The translations under genes and the position numbers were made by a program. This document shows positions 43,641 to 56,300 of a stretch of DNA of 64,000 nucleotides, in pieces. Source of the stretch: Flaccisagitta enflata (taxonomy: Eukaryota; Chaetognatha; Sagittoidea; Aphragmophora); assembly GCA_965153355.1 (NCBI GenBank), contig OZ231128.1:37076001-37140000 (forward strand). Direction: 5' to 3'. Each line of letters opens with the position of its first letter. Within the stretch, counting starts at the first letter, position 1. The notes beneath the pieces were generated by a model, which saw only the letters and a list, made by a program, of their open reading frames with translations, was not told the DNA's origin and did not search any database.

Positions 43641-43990
43641 TATTATTTTTGAAGTAATATTTAACTGGGACTTAGGTGGTTTACATAGGTAGAGTGTAGT
43701 AAAAGTATGTGAATTTTTTTCTAATTTGGTATACAAGTAGAGGATAGTAAATAAACCACCCCTGCAAAATTCGAATTAAATCTGAAGCCTGGTTTATAAG
43801 ATATTAGCTTATTTATGTAGTAATATATTACTAGGACTTAGGCAGTTTACATAGGCAAAGGGTAGTAAAAGTTTATGATTTTTTTTTTAATTTGGTAAAC
43901 AAGTAGAGGATAGTAAATGAATAACCCCTGCAAAATTCGAATTAAATCTGAAGTCTGGTTTAGGAGATATTAGCTTATTTATGTAGAGGG
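43640..43990 (+). repeat. Tandem duplication of about 180 bp
   Basis: Two units share TAAAAGT, AAGTAGAGGATAGTAAAT and TGCAAAATTCGAATTAAATC. Confidence 0.7.
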
Positions 43991-44039
43991 AACAAATCAG
44001 TAAGTATTTCCTTTCTCACCAGACTTAAGTATTTTCATT

Positions 44040-44800
44040 GCCTGAGTCAATCAGGGAAATACAACCAGCATTACACAACCAGCATTATACAACTGACATA
44101 CAACCTGAGTGGTACAACCATCGCGATACAACCATCGCAACACAACCAGCGCAATTCAACCAGCGCAATACAACCAGCCCATACAACCAGCGCGATACAA
44201 CCTGCAACTTACAACCAGAGCGATATAACCAGCACTATACAACTAGCGTGATACAACCAGCGCGATACAACTAGCGCGATACAACCAGCACGATACAACC
44301 AGGGCTATACAACCAGGGCGACACAACCAGGGCATTATAACCAGGGTGATATAATCAGCGCGATACAACCAGCTTGATACAACTTGCACAGTACAACCAG
44401 CGCGATACAACCAGTGCGATACAGCCAGCGCGACACAACCAGCGTAATACAACCAGCGTGATACAACCACCGTGATACAACCGGCGTGATACAACCTCCC
44501 AAGTACAACCAGGCTGATACAACCTCTCAGGTACAACCAGGCCCCATACAACCTGACAGATGCAACTCCCAATAAGTGTCCCTTGTCCCTATAAGTGTCG
44601 CTTGTCCCCATAAGTGTCGCTTGTCCCCAATAAGTGTCGCTTGTCCTCAATAAGTGTCGCTTGTCCCCACTAAGCGTCAGCTGCGTCGCTTGTCCCCATT
44701 AAGTGTCGCTTGTCCCCATTAAGCGTCGCTTGTCCCCATTAAGCGTCGCTTGTCTCCATTAAGCGTCGCCTGTCCCCATTAAGCGTTGCTTATTCTGAAG
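44040..44800. repeat. 14-bp then 20-bp minisatellites
   Basis: Units of about 14 bp (GATACAACCAGCGC) to 44570, then TAAGTGTCGCTTGTCCCCAT units to 44800. Confidence 0.85.
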
Positions 44801-45199
44801 TGTTAAACACATGTTTTATCTTGCCTCAAAAGCTCGCCTTATCTGTCATATGCTCATCATACTGGAATTAGGATACCGCCGCTTCTTTTTGATTAGATTT
44901 TTTCATCAAAACAGTCTCTGATGCTAAACTATATGCTTAAACATTAAAAACTGATGAAATATTGAGGAAGGGAGTAGTTGTCTTGTGGTTCCTTTTGTTA
45001 GAAATCGTTTATGCCTTTCCACTTAAGCTCAAGAGAAAAAAATTGAAAAGATCAACTTTTTCCAATATCATTGAAAGGTGCAGGGTAATACCCCTTTTTA
45101 GACTCTCCCAGCGGCTCGCTTCTTTACACATGATTATTTTTACATCCTTTTCTAACAAATAATTTCAAGAAGTGATTGGGTTAATGAATTCTTTATCAA

Positions 45200-45590
45200 G
45201 TGTTGCTTGTCCCTACTAAGTGTCGCTTGTCCCCACTAAGTGTCGCTTGTCCCCATAAAGTGTCGCTTGTCCCCACTAAGTGTCGCTTGTCCCCATTAAG
45301 TGTCGCTTGTCCCCATTAAGTGTCGCTTGTCCCCACCAAGCGTCGCTTGTCTCCATTAAGCGTCGCTTGTCCCCATTAAGCGTCGCTTGTCCCCATTAAG
45401 CGTCGCTTGTCCCCATTAAGCGTCGCTTGTCCCCATTAAGCGTCGCTTGTCCCCATTAAGCGTCGCTTGTCTTAGCGTCGCTTTTCAAAGTCGCTTGTCG
45501 TCGCATTAAGCGTCGCTTGTCCCCCTGTCTTCCCGCGTCGCCTGTCCCCATTAAGTGTCGCCTGTCCCCATTAAGCATTGCTTATTCTTG
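45200..45590. repeat. 20-bp minisatellite, second block
   Basis: Same TTAAGCGTCGCTTGTCCCCA unit as at 44570-44800. The flanking segments 44800-44860 and 45170-45200 recur at 45570-45710, so a larger unit was duplicated. Confidence 0.85.
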
Positions 45591-45954
45591 TTAAACAGAT
45601 GTTTTATCTTGTTTCAAAAGCTCGCCTTATCTGTCATAAGCTCATATTATTTTTACATCCTTTCCTTACAAATAATTTCAAGAAGTGATTGGGTTAATGA
45701 ATTCTTTATCAAGACATGCTTTGAGAATAAGGACACCGTTTTATTCCTATTTAAGACTGGTTATTCCTCCCTTGTTTATCTTGTCTCCGATCAATGATCT
45801 ATGTCACCTACCTATTTTTCTCATGATATTGTCCTTTTACTCTTGGCACTGCTTGTCTCGCTAGTTTTGTTTGTTTATCACTTGCTAGACTTATAAGTGT
45901 TACCTCTCTTCAAAAAAAGTGTTTTTCCTTTTCCTCAACCGCTTCCTTTTCCTG

Positions 45955-46290
45955 AACTGCTATTTGAATCGTCCCCCCTTTCACCTCAACTGCTGCCTAA
46001 ATCCCATTGTCCTCTACCCCAACTGCTGCCTTAATCCCAATTACCACAGCCCCCCACTTTCACCCCAACTGCTGCCTAAATCCCATTGTCCTCTACCCCA
46101 ACTGCTGCCATTATTCCAATGACCCCAGCCCCCCTCTTTCACCCCAACTGCTGCCTAAATCCCATTGTCCTCTACCCCAACTACTGCCATTATTCCAATG
46201 ACCCCAGCCCCCCTCTTTCATCCCAACTGCTGCCTAAATCCCATTGTCCTCTACCCCAACTGCTGCCATAATCCCAATGACCCCAGCCTA
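45955..46290. repeat. 79-bp tandem repeat, about 4 units
   Basis: Units carry two CCCCAACTGCTGCC blocks; the spacing of equivalent positions is 79. Its frames shift between units, so it is non-coding. Confidence 0.85.
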
Positions 46291-46917
46291 AACTGTGCTC
46301 TATGCGCAATACGCCGATTCAGGAACACCCAATTTCTTATTTCAATCGCGACAATGGGCTAAATTTGTTGATTTTTGTTAGAATAACACCCCCTGAAAAT
46401 TTCAGTGTCCTAAACGAATGAGACCAAAAAGCATATTGCATTTGAAATTCGCTAAAATTGTGCATGTGCGGTATAGTCACTTTTTATGGTCATTTTATTT
46501 TTGTTACTCGTTGCAATTTTGGTTTGAAGATCAAATCAACTGATGAGTGAATGCATGAATTCATTTCATGAAAACAAAACAAAAAACTAACAATTTTCAT
46601 CTTTTCAAATGGGAACGGTCGTGTGAAGGCAACGATTTAACCATGGTGTGTTGTAATGTAACTCGACGCAGGTCTGACCTTTCTCTTCTTTGCTTCATCA
46701 TGGTTTTGTACAGGTACTGTTGTTGCTATTCGTCTATAGTAATCATTCCAGAGTAGTCAGTGACAAGCTGGATGCAGTGTCCGGCTACCGTGTTTGTGAA
46801 ATAGAAGTTTACCGCAAATCGGCAAAGGCGCTGAAATTGTTCGTCAGTTCTTTTGTAAGGAAGTTGAAACACCGATCGTGTTTGCGGACCAAAGGCGAGA
46901 TCAACGCAAGATAATTG

Positions 46918-47577
46918 ATTAAGGGGCCGATAACCTTTGCTTTCACATGTGCAGAAATTTCTCTTTCTCCTCCTTCTTCTTTGTACCCCCATCCCCCTTG
47001 AGGCCCAACTCCTAGTCTTGAGGCCCAAATCCCAGCCTCAAAGCTCAAAACTCAGCCTCCTAGCTTAAATCCCAGCCTCGAAGCTCATATCTCAGCCTCG
47101 AAGCTCAAATCCCAGCCTCGAAGCTCAAATCCCAGCCTCGAAGCTCAAGTCCCAGCCTGAAGGTTCAAGTCCCAGCCTTGAGGCTGAAATCCCAGCCTCG
47201 AGGCTCAAATCCCAGCCTCAAGGCTCAAATCCCAGCCTCAAGGTTCAAATCGCAGACTTGAGGCTCAAATCCTAGTCTCGAGGCCCAAATCCTATTTTCG
47301 AGGCCAGAATCCTAGTCTCCAGGCTCAAATCCCAGCCATGAAGCCTCAAATCCCAGCCATGAAGCCTCAAAGCTCAAATTCCAGCCTTGAGGCTCAAATC
47401 CTAGCCTCCAGGCTCAAGTCCCAGCCTCCAGGCCCTAATCCCAGCCTATAGGCTCAAATAAAATCAGCAAAGGTCATTGGCCTCTTTGGGGCCACTGCCC
47501 CACTAACCACCTGACACTCACATATACTAACAACGGGTACCGCTGAGTCGCTCACCATCTAACGCTTTTGCGACTAT
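46918..47577 (+). repeat. RF-B minisatellite-bearing repeat, copy 3
   Basis: AAGGGGCCGATAACCTTTGC and its inverted counterpart near 47470 bracket an array of GAGGCTCAAATCCCAGCCTC units. It ends CACCATCTAACGCTTTTGCG. Confidence 0.7.
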
Positions 47578-47852
47578 CATTTCTGAATTTCATATTTCCC
47601 AAAACATTAGAAAAAATTATGAAGAAAAATTCTGAAATAAATACAATCAACTTAACCGTAAACGGAACTAACTCTTACAGACAAAAAGAAAATATTGGTT
47701 TTACGCTGATGTTATGTTAGTTTTTGATGCCTTGATATCTTGGCTATCATTGTCAACATTAACATTAATTCCTTAGGACTGGTATCGTTGTTTCAAAAGT
47801 GCGTCATGGTCGCCATAGTATTTGTCTCGTTCAGTCATAGTCGGCATTGATA

Positions 47853-48239
47853 CTACTCGACTCAAAAAAAAGCCGCACCCTATTTTAAGTGGAAGAATAA
47901 GAAAAACAAATGATTTCAATATTTTTTTGTAAAAATGATTTGAAAGATTTTCAAATTTTCTTTCATTCTAGACCAATCCCAAATCTGTATCTCAAACGGT
48001 TTAGGAGCTAGAGCTTGTCAAAGTTATCTTCTAATTTGTAAAGATGCTCATTTTTCAATGGGATTGCAAACTGAAAATGGCAATGTTTTTACTTATTCTT
48101 ATGCCATTTCTAAACGAATAAAGCTAGAATTTCCAGATTGGAGCCAAATGAAAGATCTTTTCAAGAGCTTTCTAACGGTCTAAGATTTTAATTAGTTATT
48201 TTAAAATTCAGTATGACAATCTGCCATTTAAAAGTGCAC
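47853..48239. mobile_element. MITE family C, copy 2, one end lost
   Basis: Inverted relative to the 25.5-kb copy. It begins CTACTCGACTCAAAAAAAAG after TA and stops at AAAAGTGCAC, lacking the far terminal 25 bp or so. Confidence 0.75.
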
Positions 48240-48758
48240 TAAGGGAACGTTGGCTAAATTACCGGAATTTTTTGATACATCATATCCACATATTTTTTCT
48301 CACTTGTTAAAGCATGCTGAGCGTCGTTCTTGCTTCATCACAGTGTCCCATGGTCAATAAGACGGTTAAACAACGTAAAAACGCCAAGTACGTGCGGGCA
48401 GACATTTTTTCCAAATAAAGTATCAAAAGTGATGTCTCTTTACGTATTCTTCCGTTTCGAGTTTGTCATGAATTGTTTTAGCAGCAGAAAAGGCTATTTT
48501 GAATTTTTGTTTTCTTTTTAATCTCGGAGCAAAATTTTGTTATGCGCTGATCAACGAGAGAAGTTTTTAACTAATGGTCAAATCTAAAGATCCCATCTTT
48601 CCAATCTTTAACTAAAGCGTCACATTCCAAGTGAGATCTTATTAACATGAATGAAATGCAAATGCAATGAAGAAACCAGTATGGTACATGACCAAAACTA
48701 ATCACGTGCGATTAAGCGTCACGGACCAACGGATGGACGGAGCCTCTGGCCTCTAATG

Positions 48759-48974
<216 letters not shown>

Positions 48975-49423
48975 TGCAAAAGTCAGAAAATGCGAGTGAA
49001 CATGAAAATGAGAAAGTGAGCGAAAGTGAGAAAAGGCCGAGTTACGATGAATACATACGGCTCCCTAACTTAGTACATCAGAATGAACATCGCGAATGAT
49101 TGAATGAATGAATCACTCACACACAAACATTGACAATCATAATTGCTGCATCATGCATTTTCACACGATTTGACTCAATCATCACGGACAAATGGATCAA
49201 CAGACCAACAGACAGACAAGCTTCTTAAAGAGTTGCGTGTCAGAGACTAACAAGGCCATACCGTGACACAATTTGCGTGCGGGTGGGCAGGGGCAGTGAA
49301 GAAATGGACAAACCGAGCTGTTAGGCAGGAGCAGTAACTCCAAAACCGCCCGTAAGCGCTAAAAAAGCTAAGCGTGAGCGACGGACGGATGGACTGACGG
49401 GTTGCCCGCTCTTTTCTTTTTTA

Positions 49424-49622
49424 AGTCGCGTGCTACGTGACTTTACATCACGCTATGTCGGTTGGTCGGTCGGTCGGTCAGTCGATTGGTTGGTTGGTTG
49501 GTCCCCTTTTTACTTTTTCTTTTTGAGCATACAGCTCCTGCCCAGATGCCCTAGCGACCTTCTCCAGTACTGCTTCTGCCCACCCGCACGCGACTAGGGT
49601 AGCCGTGTATCCGGCCTTGTTC
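49424..49622 (+). repeat. RF-A repeat copy, full length
   Basis: AAGTCGCGTGCTACGTGACT to GTAGCCGTGTATCCGGCCTT. An opposite partial copy lies just upstream at 49188-49420. Both are beyond the 3' end of the RAG1-like gene. Confidence 0.8.
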
Positions 49623-49676
49623 AAAGTAAAATAAGATAACTTTATTTCTACCCCAACTTTCAACTCTAATGCGACT

Positions 49677-49720
<44 letters not shown>

Positions 49721-50237
49721 TCTCAAACTGTCAAACACATACACGCGCACACACGCACATCCCGTCCCCCACACACATACTTACACCCACATACGCACAC
49801 ACACATACACTCCCCCCTCCCCACACACACACAAAAATACACATGCACATACACAACTATTGCATCTTTCTACTTCCTAGCGTTCAGCCTAGTGCAAAAA
49901 ACACAGACCTCTCAAAACATGTTAAAGATTTTCTTTTTAAATGAAGCAACATCATCATTTCTTGTATGATTGAAATAGTAGAACGTCATGAGGGAAAGGA
50001 AAGGAAATTAGTTGACTGAACCAACCTAATTCAGAATTTCAGAACTTCAGTTGCGGACAAACAAACAAATGCAAAACTGCTTTTCGAAAATTTTTACTCA
50101 AACGTTACCAACAAACGAGCCTATGAACGGATAAACCCTCCACAACTGAACAACTTCAAATAGTAACCAATCATTGGAAATTCAATAAGTAACCCAAAAA
50201 TCTTTACAAAGAATGAAATGGCACCCGCCACTGCCAA

Positions 50238-50362
50238 TTACTCGTCACATTCATCTTCTGAAGAATAACATGCACTTTCTGTACTGCAATCGCTATCGTA
50301 GCCGCCCTCCGATTCAATGTCACTCTCGCATCCGCTTGTCAATGGATACTCAGAATCAATGC
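50238..50362 (-). CDS. Exon 14 of RAG1-like gene, acidic tail (646-686)
   Basis: The acceptor TCTATCAG joins exon 13 in phase and encodes a Ser/Asp/Glu-rich tail ending in [10 protein letters not shown] and a TAA stop. An acidic C-terminal tail fits the family as I remember it. The alternative is that exon 13 runs on to the TGA at 51072. No AATAAA follows closely; the nearest on this strand is at 49641-49646. Confidence 0.72.
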
Positions 50363-53300
50363 CTGATAGACAACGGAATTATCAGCAAGTAGTTGAGCAG
50401 GCCATGATTAAAGAATACAAGCTTGATCATACAATGATGCACCATCCGTGTCATGCTGATATTGCGATGAAAAGACTCATGAAAAGAGACAGAACTGTTT
50501 AATGGAATATGTGACAAAGCCACATTCAAAAACTAATGTATAAATCGTCTAGACATGGAAATACGGGGAATTCATAGTGAGAAGGCAAATAAGCATTAAA
50601 GACTGATACTTGGAATATAAACTAATATGAAAATGCTTTATTGATAATAGGTGTAGGTTGCCATGGAAATTCACTTCCATGTAATTCAGAAAAAAAAAAT
50701 CAATATTTTTTAGCATTTTCGGCATTTTGAGCTTTTTGAGCCTACTGCTCCCTCCAAACCACTCTAGTGACCTTCTCCTGCACTGCTCCTGCCTACCCGC
50801 ACGCGACTGGGGTAGCTGTGTATCCGGCCTTGTTCTGACATGAATTCCCCCTATTTTCAAATCTAGACAGCATCTACACTACCAAGAGCTGTGTTTCATA
50901 AGAAAATTCAATGGACATACAAACCAATACACTGACTGACGGATGGATGCACCAACACAGTAGACGACAGGGCTGACCCAGATTCTGGCCAAATTAAATC
51001 CTAAACCACTTATGCAGATCAATGGCACATTTGCGCTGACCATATATTGCCGACTTCGTGCTACTTGGATCTCAAGAATATAGGGAGAAACCTGATGAAG
51101 AAAGTCGTTTTTCAACCCCATAGTAGTTTCCATCTGCATCCCGCTTGAGTAATGGTAGCATTGCTGGCGTTGGTGGAGTTTTCACTTTCAAGCGCATATG
51201 GATTTTCTCCCTGGCCTCCAAAACCAAAGGATCCGAACACTCGATGTGTTTGTGAACGACGTCGGTAAGATTACTTTCACGACTAACTTTTCGTGCGAAA
51301 TCGACGCGGTTTTTACGGTCATCTTTGTTTGCAGACTCTGCCGACCCTGCATCATTTATTACATGCTGTTTATTCATCAACGAAATTTGCGACAGTACAT
51401 ACGTTCATCATTCAGAGAATAGGAGAAGTTAAAAAAAAAAGAATGCACAGAAATTAGTAGTTGTTTAACCGATATTATCGGTTTGTTTCAGCAAGTGTTA
51501 GAGATCGTATTTTCACTAAGACAGGATTACCAGTGAGGTGGAGACAACTGAAAAAATTTCGTTGTCGTTTTGCATAAATTTCTGAGATAGAGTCATAACC
51601 AAATGATCTACGCAACTCTCGTGTACTTTCCCAGCGGTTGAAAGTGAAAATCTTCCTGATACAATCATTTAATGCAACATCAACATATAAGGGCTACTTG
51701 TCAGTTTTCTGTGAAGGTTAAGCACAGAATGTTAATGTATTTGTCTATGTCACTGATTTTGCTTTACACTCACCCTCATCCCAGAAGGTGGCGGGAAGAG
51801 GCATATTCTTGAGCATTTTAGCTCCGTGAATGAGAATCGAGTGAACACTAGGTGTTGGTGGCGCAAATGGATACAAAAGACGCATCTTCCGCGCAGTATC
51901 CACAGCTATAAAATGTTAGAAAAATATCAGCCTGACACTGAAGAGCTCTGAAACAACCTGATATAACAATATTGCTGTGGATGGCTAGGCAGGGGTGAAC
52001 CCCCCCCAACAAAACCTCCTCAGACCCCCCCCCCCCAACAATCACATTGCTAATTCTACTCTGATGGCTGTACCGTAATTGTGAAACGCATCCCAATCAA
52101 CTTCGTAGCCGCAGTTCAGTGTCTTAAGGATGTTGTGTAATCTTTGGATCATGTCTAGATCAACTTTAGTAATCTCTGAGAATATCTGTAAGTAACAAAA
52201 AGTCCAATGAAGAACCTTTTTCCTCTATAGCCTTGGAAAACAATATTCAGGTTGCGATTTACACAATAAATCGGCTGGCTGTTCCTGAGACGTTACAGTG
52301 CAAACAAAGGCAAAATTGGTCAACCATACAAATTCATAACCTACTCTTATATTTTATAAAATCAAAGTATACTTAGTTTTGTAGTTGCGGAGACGCAATT
52401 CTATGAGAGGCTTTGTCCGTCCGTCCGTCTGTCCATCCGTCAGCACGAATCGAAATGTGTGAAAACGCGCATATCCGCCCCTGTCCACCCGTCCGCAACT
52501 GGTGGCCGTGTATCCGGCCTTGTTTAATCTTACTATTCTCATATACAATGCTTAACAATTACACGTGACGCGGGGTCACAATATCGTTGCGGACGGGTGG
52601 GCAAGGGCATCCAACCCCCATCCACACCCCATAACCCCACCATCAACACCCAAACAAAAAAAGGCATCTAAAACGCTTGTTTTCCAATTCTAGACTTGTG
52701 GGTTACGAAAGAACCGACGGATGGACCGACAGACGGACCGACAAAGCCTCTTAAAGAGTTGCGTGTCCGCAACTGAAAACAAACCAACAAACTTGATATT
52801 GCATTGATGGGAGACGGAAATAATGACTGCTTTGCAAGAATTCTCTGAAAATCAAGTAGTGCAAATTTATAAAGTATTTGGGTAAAACTATAAGACTGTC
52901 TCCACATGCAAGTTTTTGCAAATCTAAGAACATATCCTTATTCTATTATGTTTTCAGTGGGCTATGTTTTTTGGAAATGCAAATGTATCTAATTAGAAGC
53001 GGGCTTAGAATTTCACCCGAGACAAAACTGTTCGCAAAATCTGATTTTCTTCAAAAATCCACCATTTTCGCATCATTCATCTTCATTTTTCGGTCACGTT
53101 CGTGTCTTTTGTTTTTAAGTGTTTTTAAGCGGGTAATGTTTTAGGGTTAGGGGTGGGGTTAGGGTTAGGGGTGGGGTGGGTTTTAGGGTTAGGGATAGAG
53201 TAGGGATAAGGGATAGGGTGAGGGTTAGGTGTGGGTTTGGTTTTATATGTTTTAGCTCGAGTAAGCTTGAATTAAAGATTTGTCCTTGTGGGGAAAAACA

Positions 53301-56300
53301 AGTGCACCGGGTTGAATTACCTAACATGACCCATTTTTCTTACATCTAAATGAGATATCAATTATCGGGAAAAAAGTCAAAGTCAGTCTTCGACTTTTTG
53401 ACACATTGCTAAGAAACATTTCAATTTCTTATGAGAAAGTTTAGGAATTCATCCGGCTATTTGAAGCCTCAAATGATATTGATAGGGTGAGAAAATTTAA
53501 TAATTTGTTTTCATTTGTCACCAAGCAGAATTTTTTACAATAAATATTTTTTGAGTTATCAATTTTTAAAGATTTAGTTCTGAAAAATTTAGATTGAATT
53601 TTTTTTACAGCGCAATGTGTCAGAGTGCTAACTTTTAATAATTAACTGCAATTTTTTTGTCATTTTTGATTTGGAGTAGCAATCTTGTTTTTTCTGTGAT
53701 TTCTAAATACTTTTATCTTGATGAATGCAGTTTGCGTCATTGCATCAAAAATTTGTTCTTATTTTAGAATCTCACTGATGTTTATATGGATTTTTTATTC
53801 TAAGCGGAGATATTGCTCAAAACATCTATTGCCATACTTTTGCTCTAGACAGGATATACAGTTGCTCCAGATTAATTCTTACTAATTAAAAAAATTGCTG
53901 TGAATGTGACTGAAGACAAAAGCTAAGTGGAAATAAGCCAATGCTTATGACTCTTTTCCTCATGACTTTTTTCCTTATGGCGACGGCTGTCATTACTAGT
54001 ATTTTTCACAAAAATATCACAGATGAATACAAAAAAATCTAGTTAAAAAACTCATTATTTGATGATATCAAAAATTGTCCAAATCTTGTGTTGACTCATT
54101 AAATTTTGGCTTGGTTTGCAGCCTGACATACCTTTTCGTTATGAAACAATTTCCTTGCAACATTGCCATTCAAAGAGTTTCCACTTCCCCCAGGTATAGG
54201 AAAATCAACACGCAAGTGCAGACGATTTATGAACTCTTGCTGCATTCTCCTCTTTGTCTGTTTCTTTATGCTTTGCAAATGTGACCCACGGGCCTAAAAT
54301 CACAAAAAAAACTGCCTAGAATTGAGATCAGTATCCATTTCGGGGTGGAATTAAGACGGTTTTCATCAATGATTCATATTGTGGATGCGACATTTCTGTT
54401 CACTAATTTCAGATACTGTAGTTGTGATTCTGTCTTTGGACACATGTTTGGAAGGGGGTGGGGAGGGGGGGTAGAGCAAACAAAGCTTATCAGATTGCGG
54501 CAACAGGAACTAAAAACGGTCATTTCGAAGAGGGTGCTTAATACTATATGAATTAAAAAAAAAGACGCACTTTTGAATGGCTGATTGCGCCATTGAAAAT
54601 AAAAAAACTAATTAAAATCTTAGACCATTTTGAAGCTCTTGAAAAACTCTTTCATTTGGCGCCAATCTGGTATCTCTATCTTTTTTCGTTTAGAAATGGC
54701 ATTAGTTTGAATAAAAATATTGCCAAATTTGTTTTTGCAGTTCCTTTGAAAAAGATGCAATTCAGCAAAATGGTGTTTCACTTTAGAGCGCTCTAGCTCC
54801 TAAACCGTTGAAGATACAGATCTGGGATTGGTCTAGAATGAAAGATAATTTGAAAATCTTCAAAATCACTTCCTCTAAAAAAAAATTTTAACACTTTTTG
54901 AGTCAGTTTTATCAGCAAATGTAAAGGTGCGTCTTTTTTTCTAATTCATGTAGTACCTGCCACGGTCGTCCAGTGGGGGAATCCGCTGGAAAGTCTAGCC
55001 GATACGCGATTTGTAATATAGCATCAGCAAACCTTATCCAGGCATGCGTTAGTGAAATTCCAAAGTCATACCCAGCTTAGGAGTTAAAATATAGTCATGT
55101 TCAGTATGTTGTTAAGTATTAATCAGAGATGTACTAAAAAGACATTCATTGATTTTTGTACAGTTGAATCCCGCTCTAAGGGACCCGCCACCAACGGGAT
55201 TCCGCCTATGCAAATAAAAACAGCATAGGTCATCAGCCCCTTTGGGGCCGCTGCCCCTCTAACCACCTTACACCCACATACACTTACATAGGGGCAACGG
55301 GTACCGCTGACCATCTAACGCTTTTGCGACTATTTATTCTTTGACCGCACTGCCCCTGCCCAAATGCTCTGGTGACCTTGAATACAGCACCTGCCCACCC
55401 ACAGGCAACTGGGGTTGCCATGTATCCGGCCTAGTTATTTCTTATATTGCCTCTAACAGAATTCCGCCTATAATGCACTTTCCGCCACTTTCCGCCACTA
55501 CAGTGCGGTGCATTAAAAACAGGACAGTACATTTACCTATATTTCTCGGCTCAAAATGATATAATCATGGCTTTATTGGTGACCTATTTGAAGCTCTTCG
55601 AAAGACGAAGTGTTTGCCGCAAACCGCGTTTAAATCGGTCAATTCGTTTGGACGCAGTGAGTCAGTGACGCTCTAAAGAGAAGCTATAGAAAATGGAATG
55701 GGAAAAAAACTAACCATGGCAAAAAACAAAAAGCGAACCACTTGTATGTCAGTGTCTTACATTCATGCAATGAGAAAAACATAGCAAAATCCATGACCAT
55801 TTTGAAGCTCTGCGAAAGATCTTTCAAATGAGACCTTTCTGGATGGCCTAACTTTAACCGTTTAGAAATGGCATTAGGATGAAGACAGGCTGTCAAAAAT
55901 TTGGAAATTTACTACGTGATTTTAAGGGGTTATCTTTATTTTAACATAAAAATCAAACGCATTAAGTGAGATATTTGTTCTTGGCGCCATTTTAAAGACA
56001 ATTCGAAGCTCTTTAATTTGCCCATGGATATCGAGTATCAAAGACAATCCTAAGCTTCATCATTGACAAAAACTGAAAGACTTAAATTGCTTGTCGGAAA
56101 AATTTGAAATGAGCACTTTTTCCAAACAGTGATTTTTATCTTCAAACCTTTGCCACTTTTAAACGAATAAAGCTATAATGACCAGCAACGTCGCATTTGG
56201 AAGATTTTTTGAAGGGCTTTCAAATGGTCATGAATTTTTTGTGTCTCAGGCCAATGGTTAAGCAGAAACCAGCATTACAAAGTGTCCTATGCCATAGTTA

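Noticed and set aside
44040-45590. CRISPR-like regularly spaced repeats
   Set aside because: Units are contiguous tandem minisatellites with no unique spacers, in a eukaryotic context.
50317-50502. 61-codon plus-strand frame
   Set aside because: It overlaps exon 14 on the other strand; the minus-strand reading has splice and phase support and this one does not.
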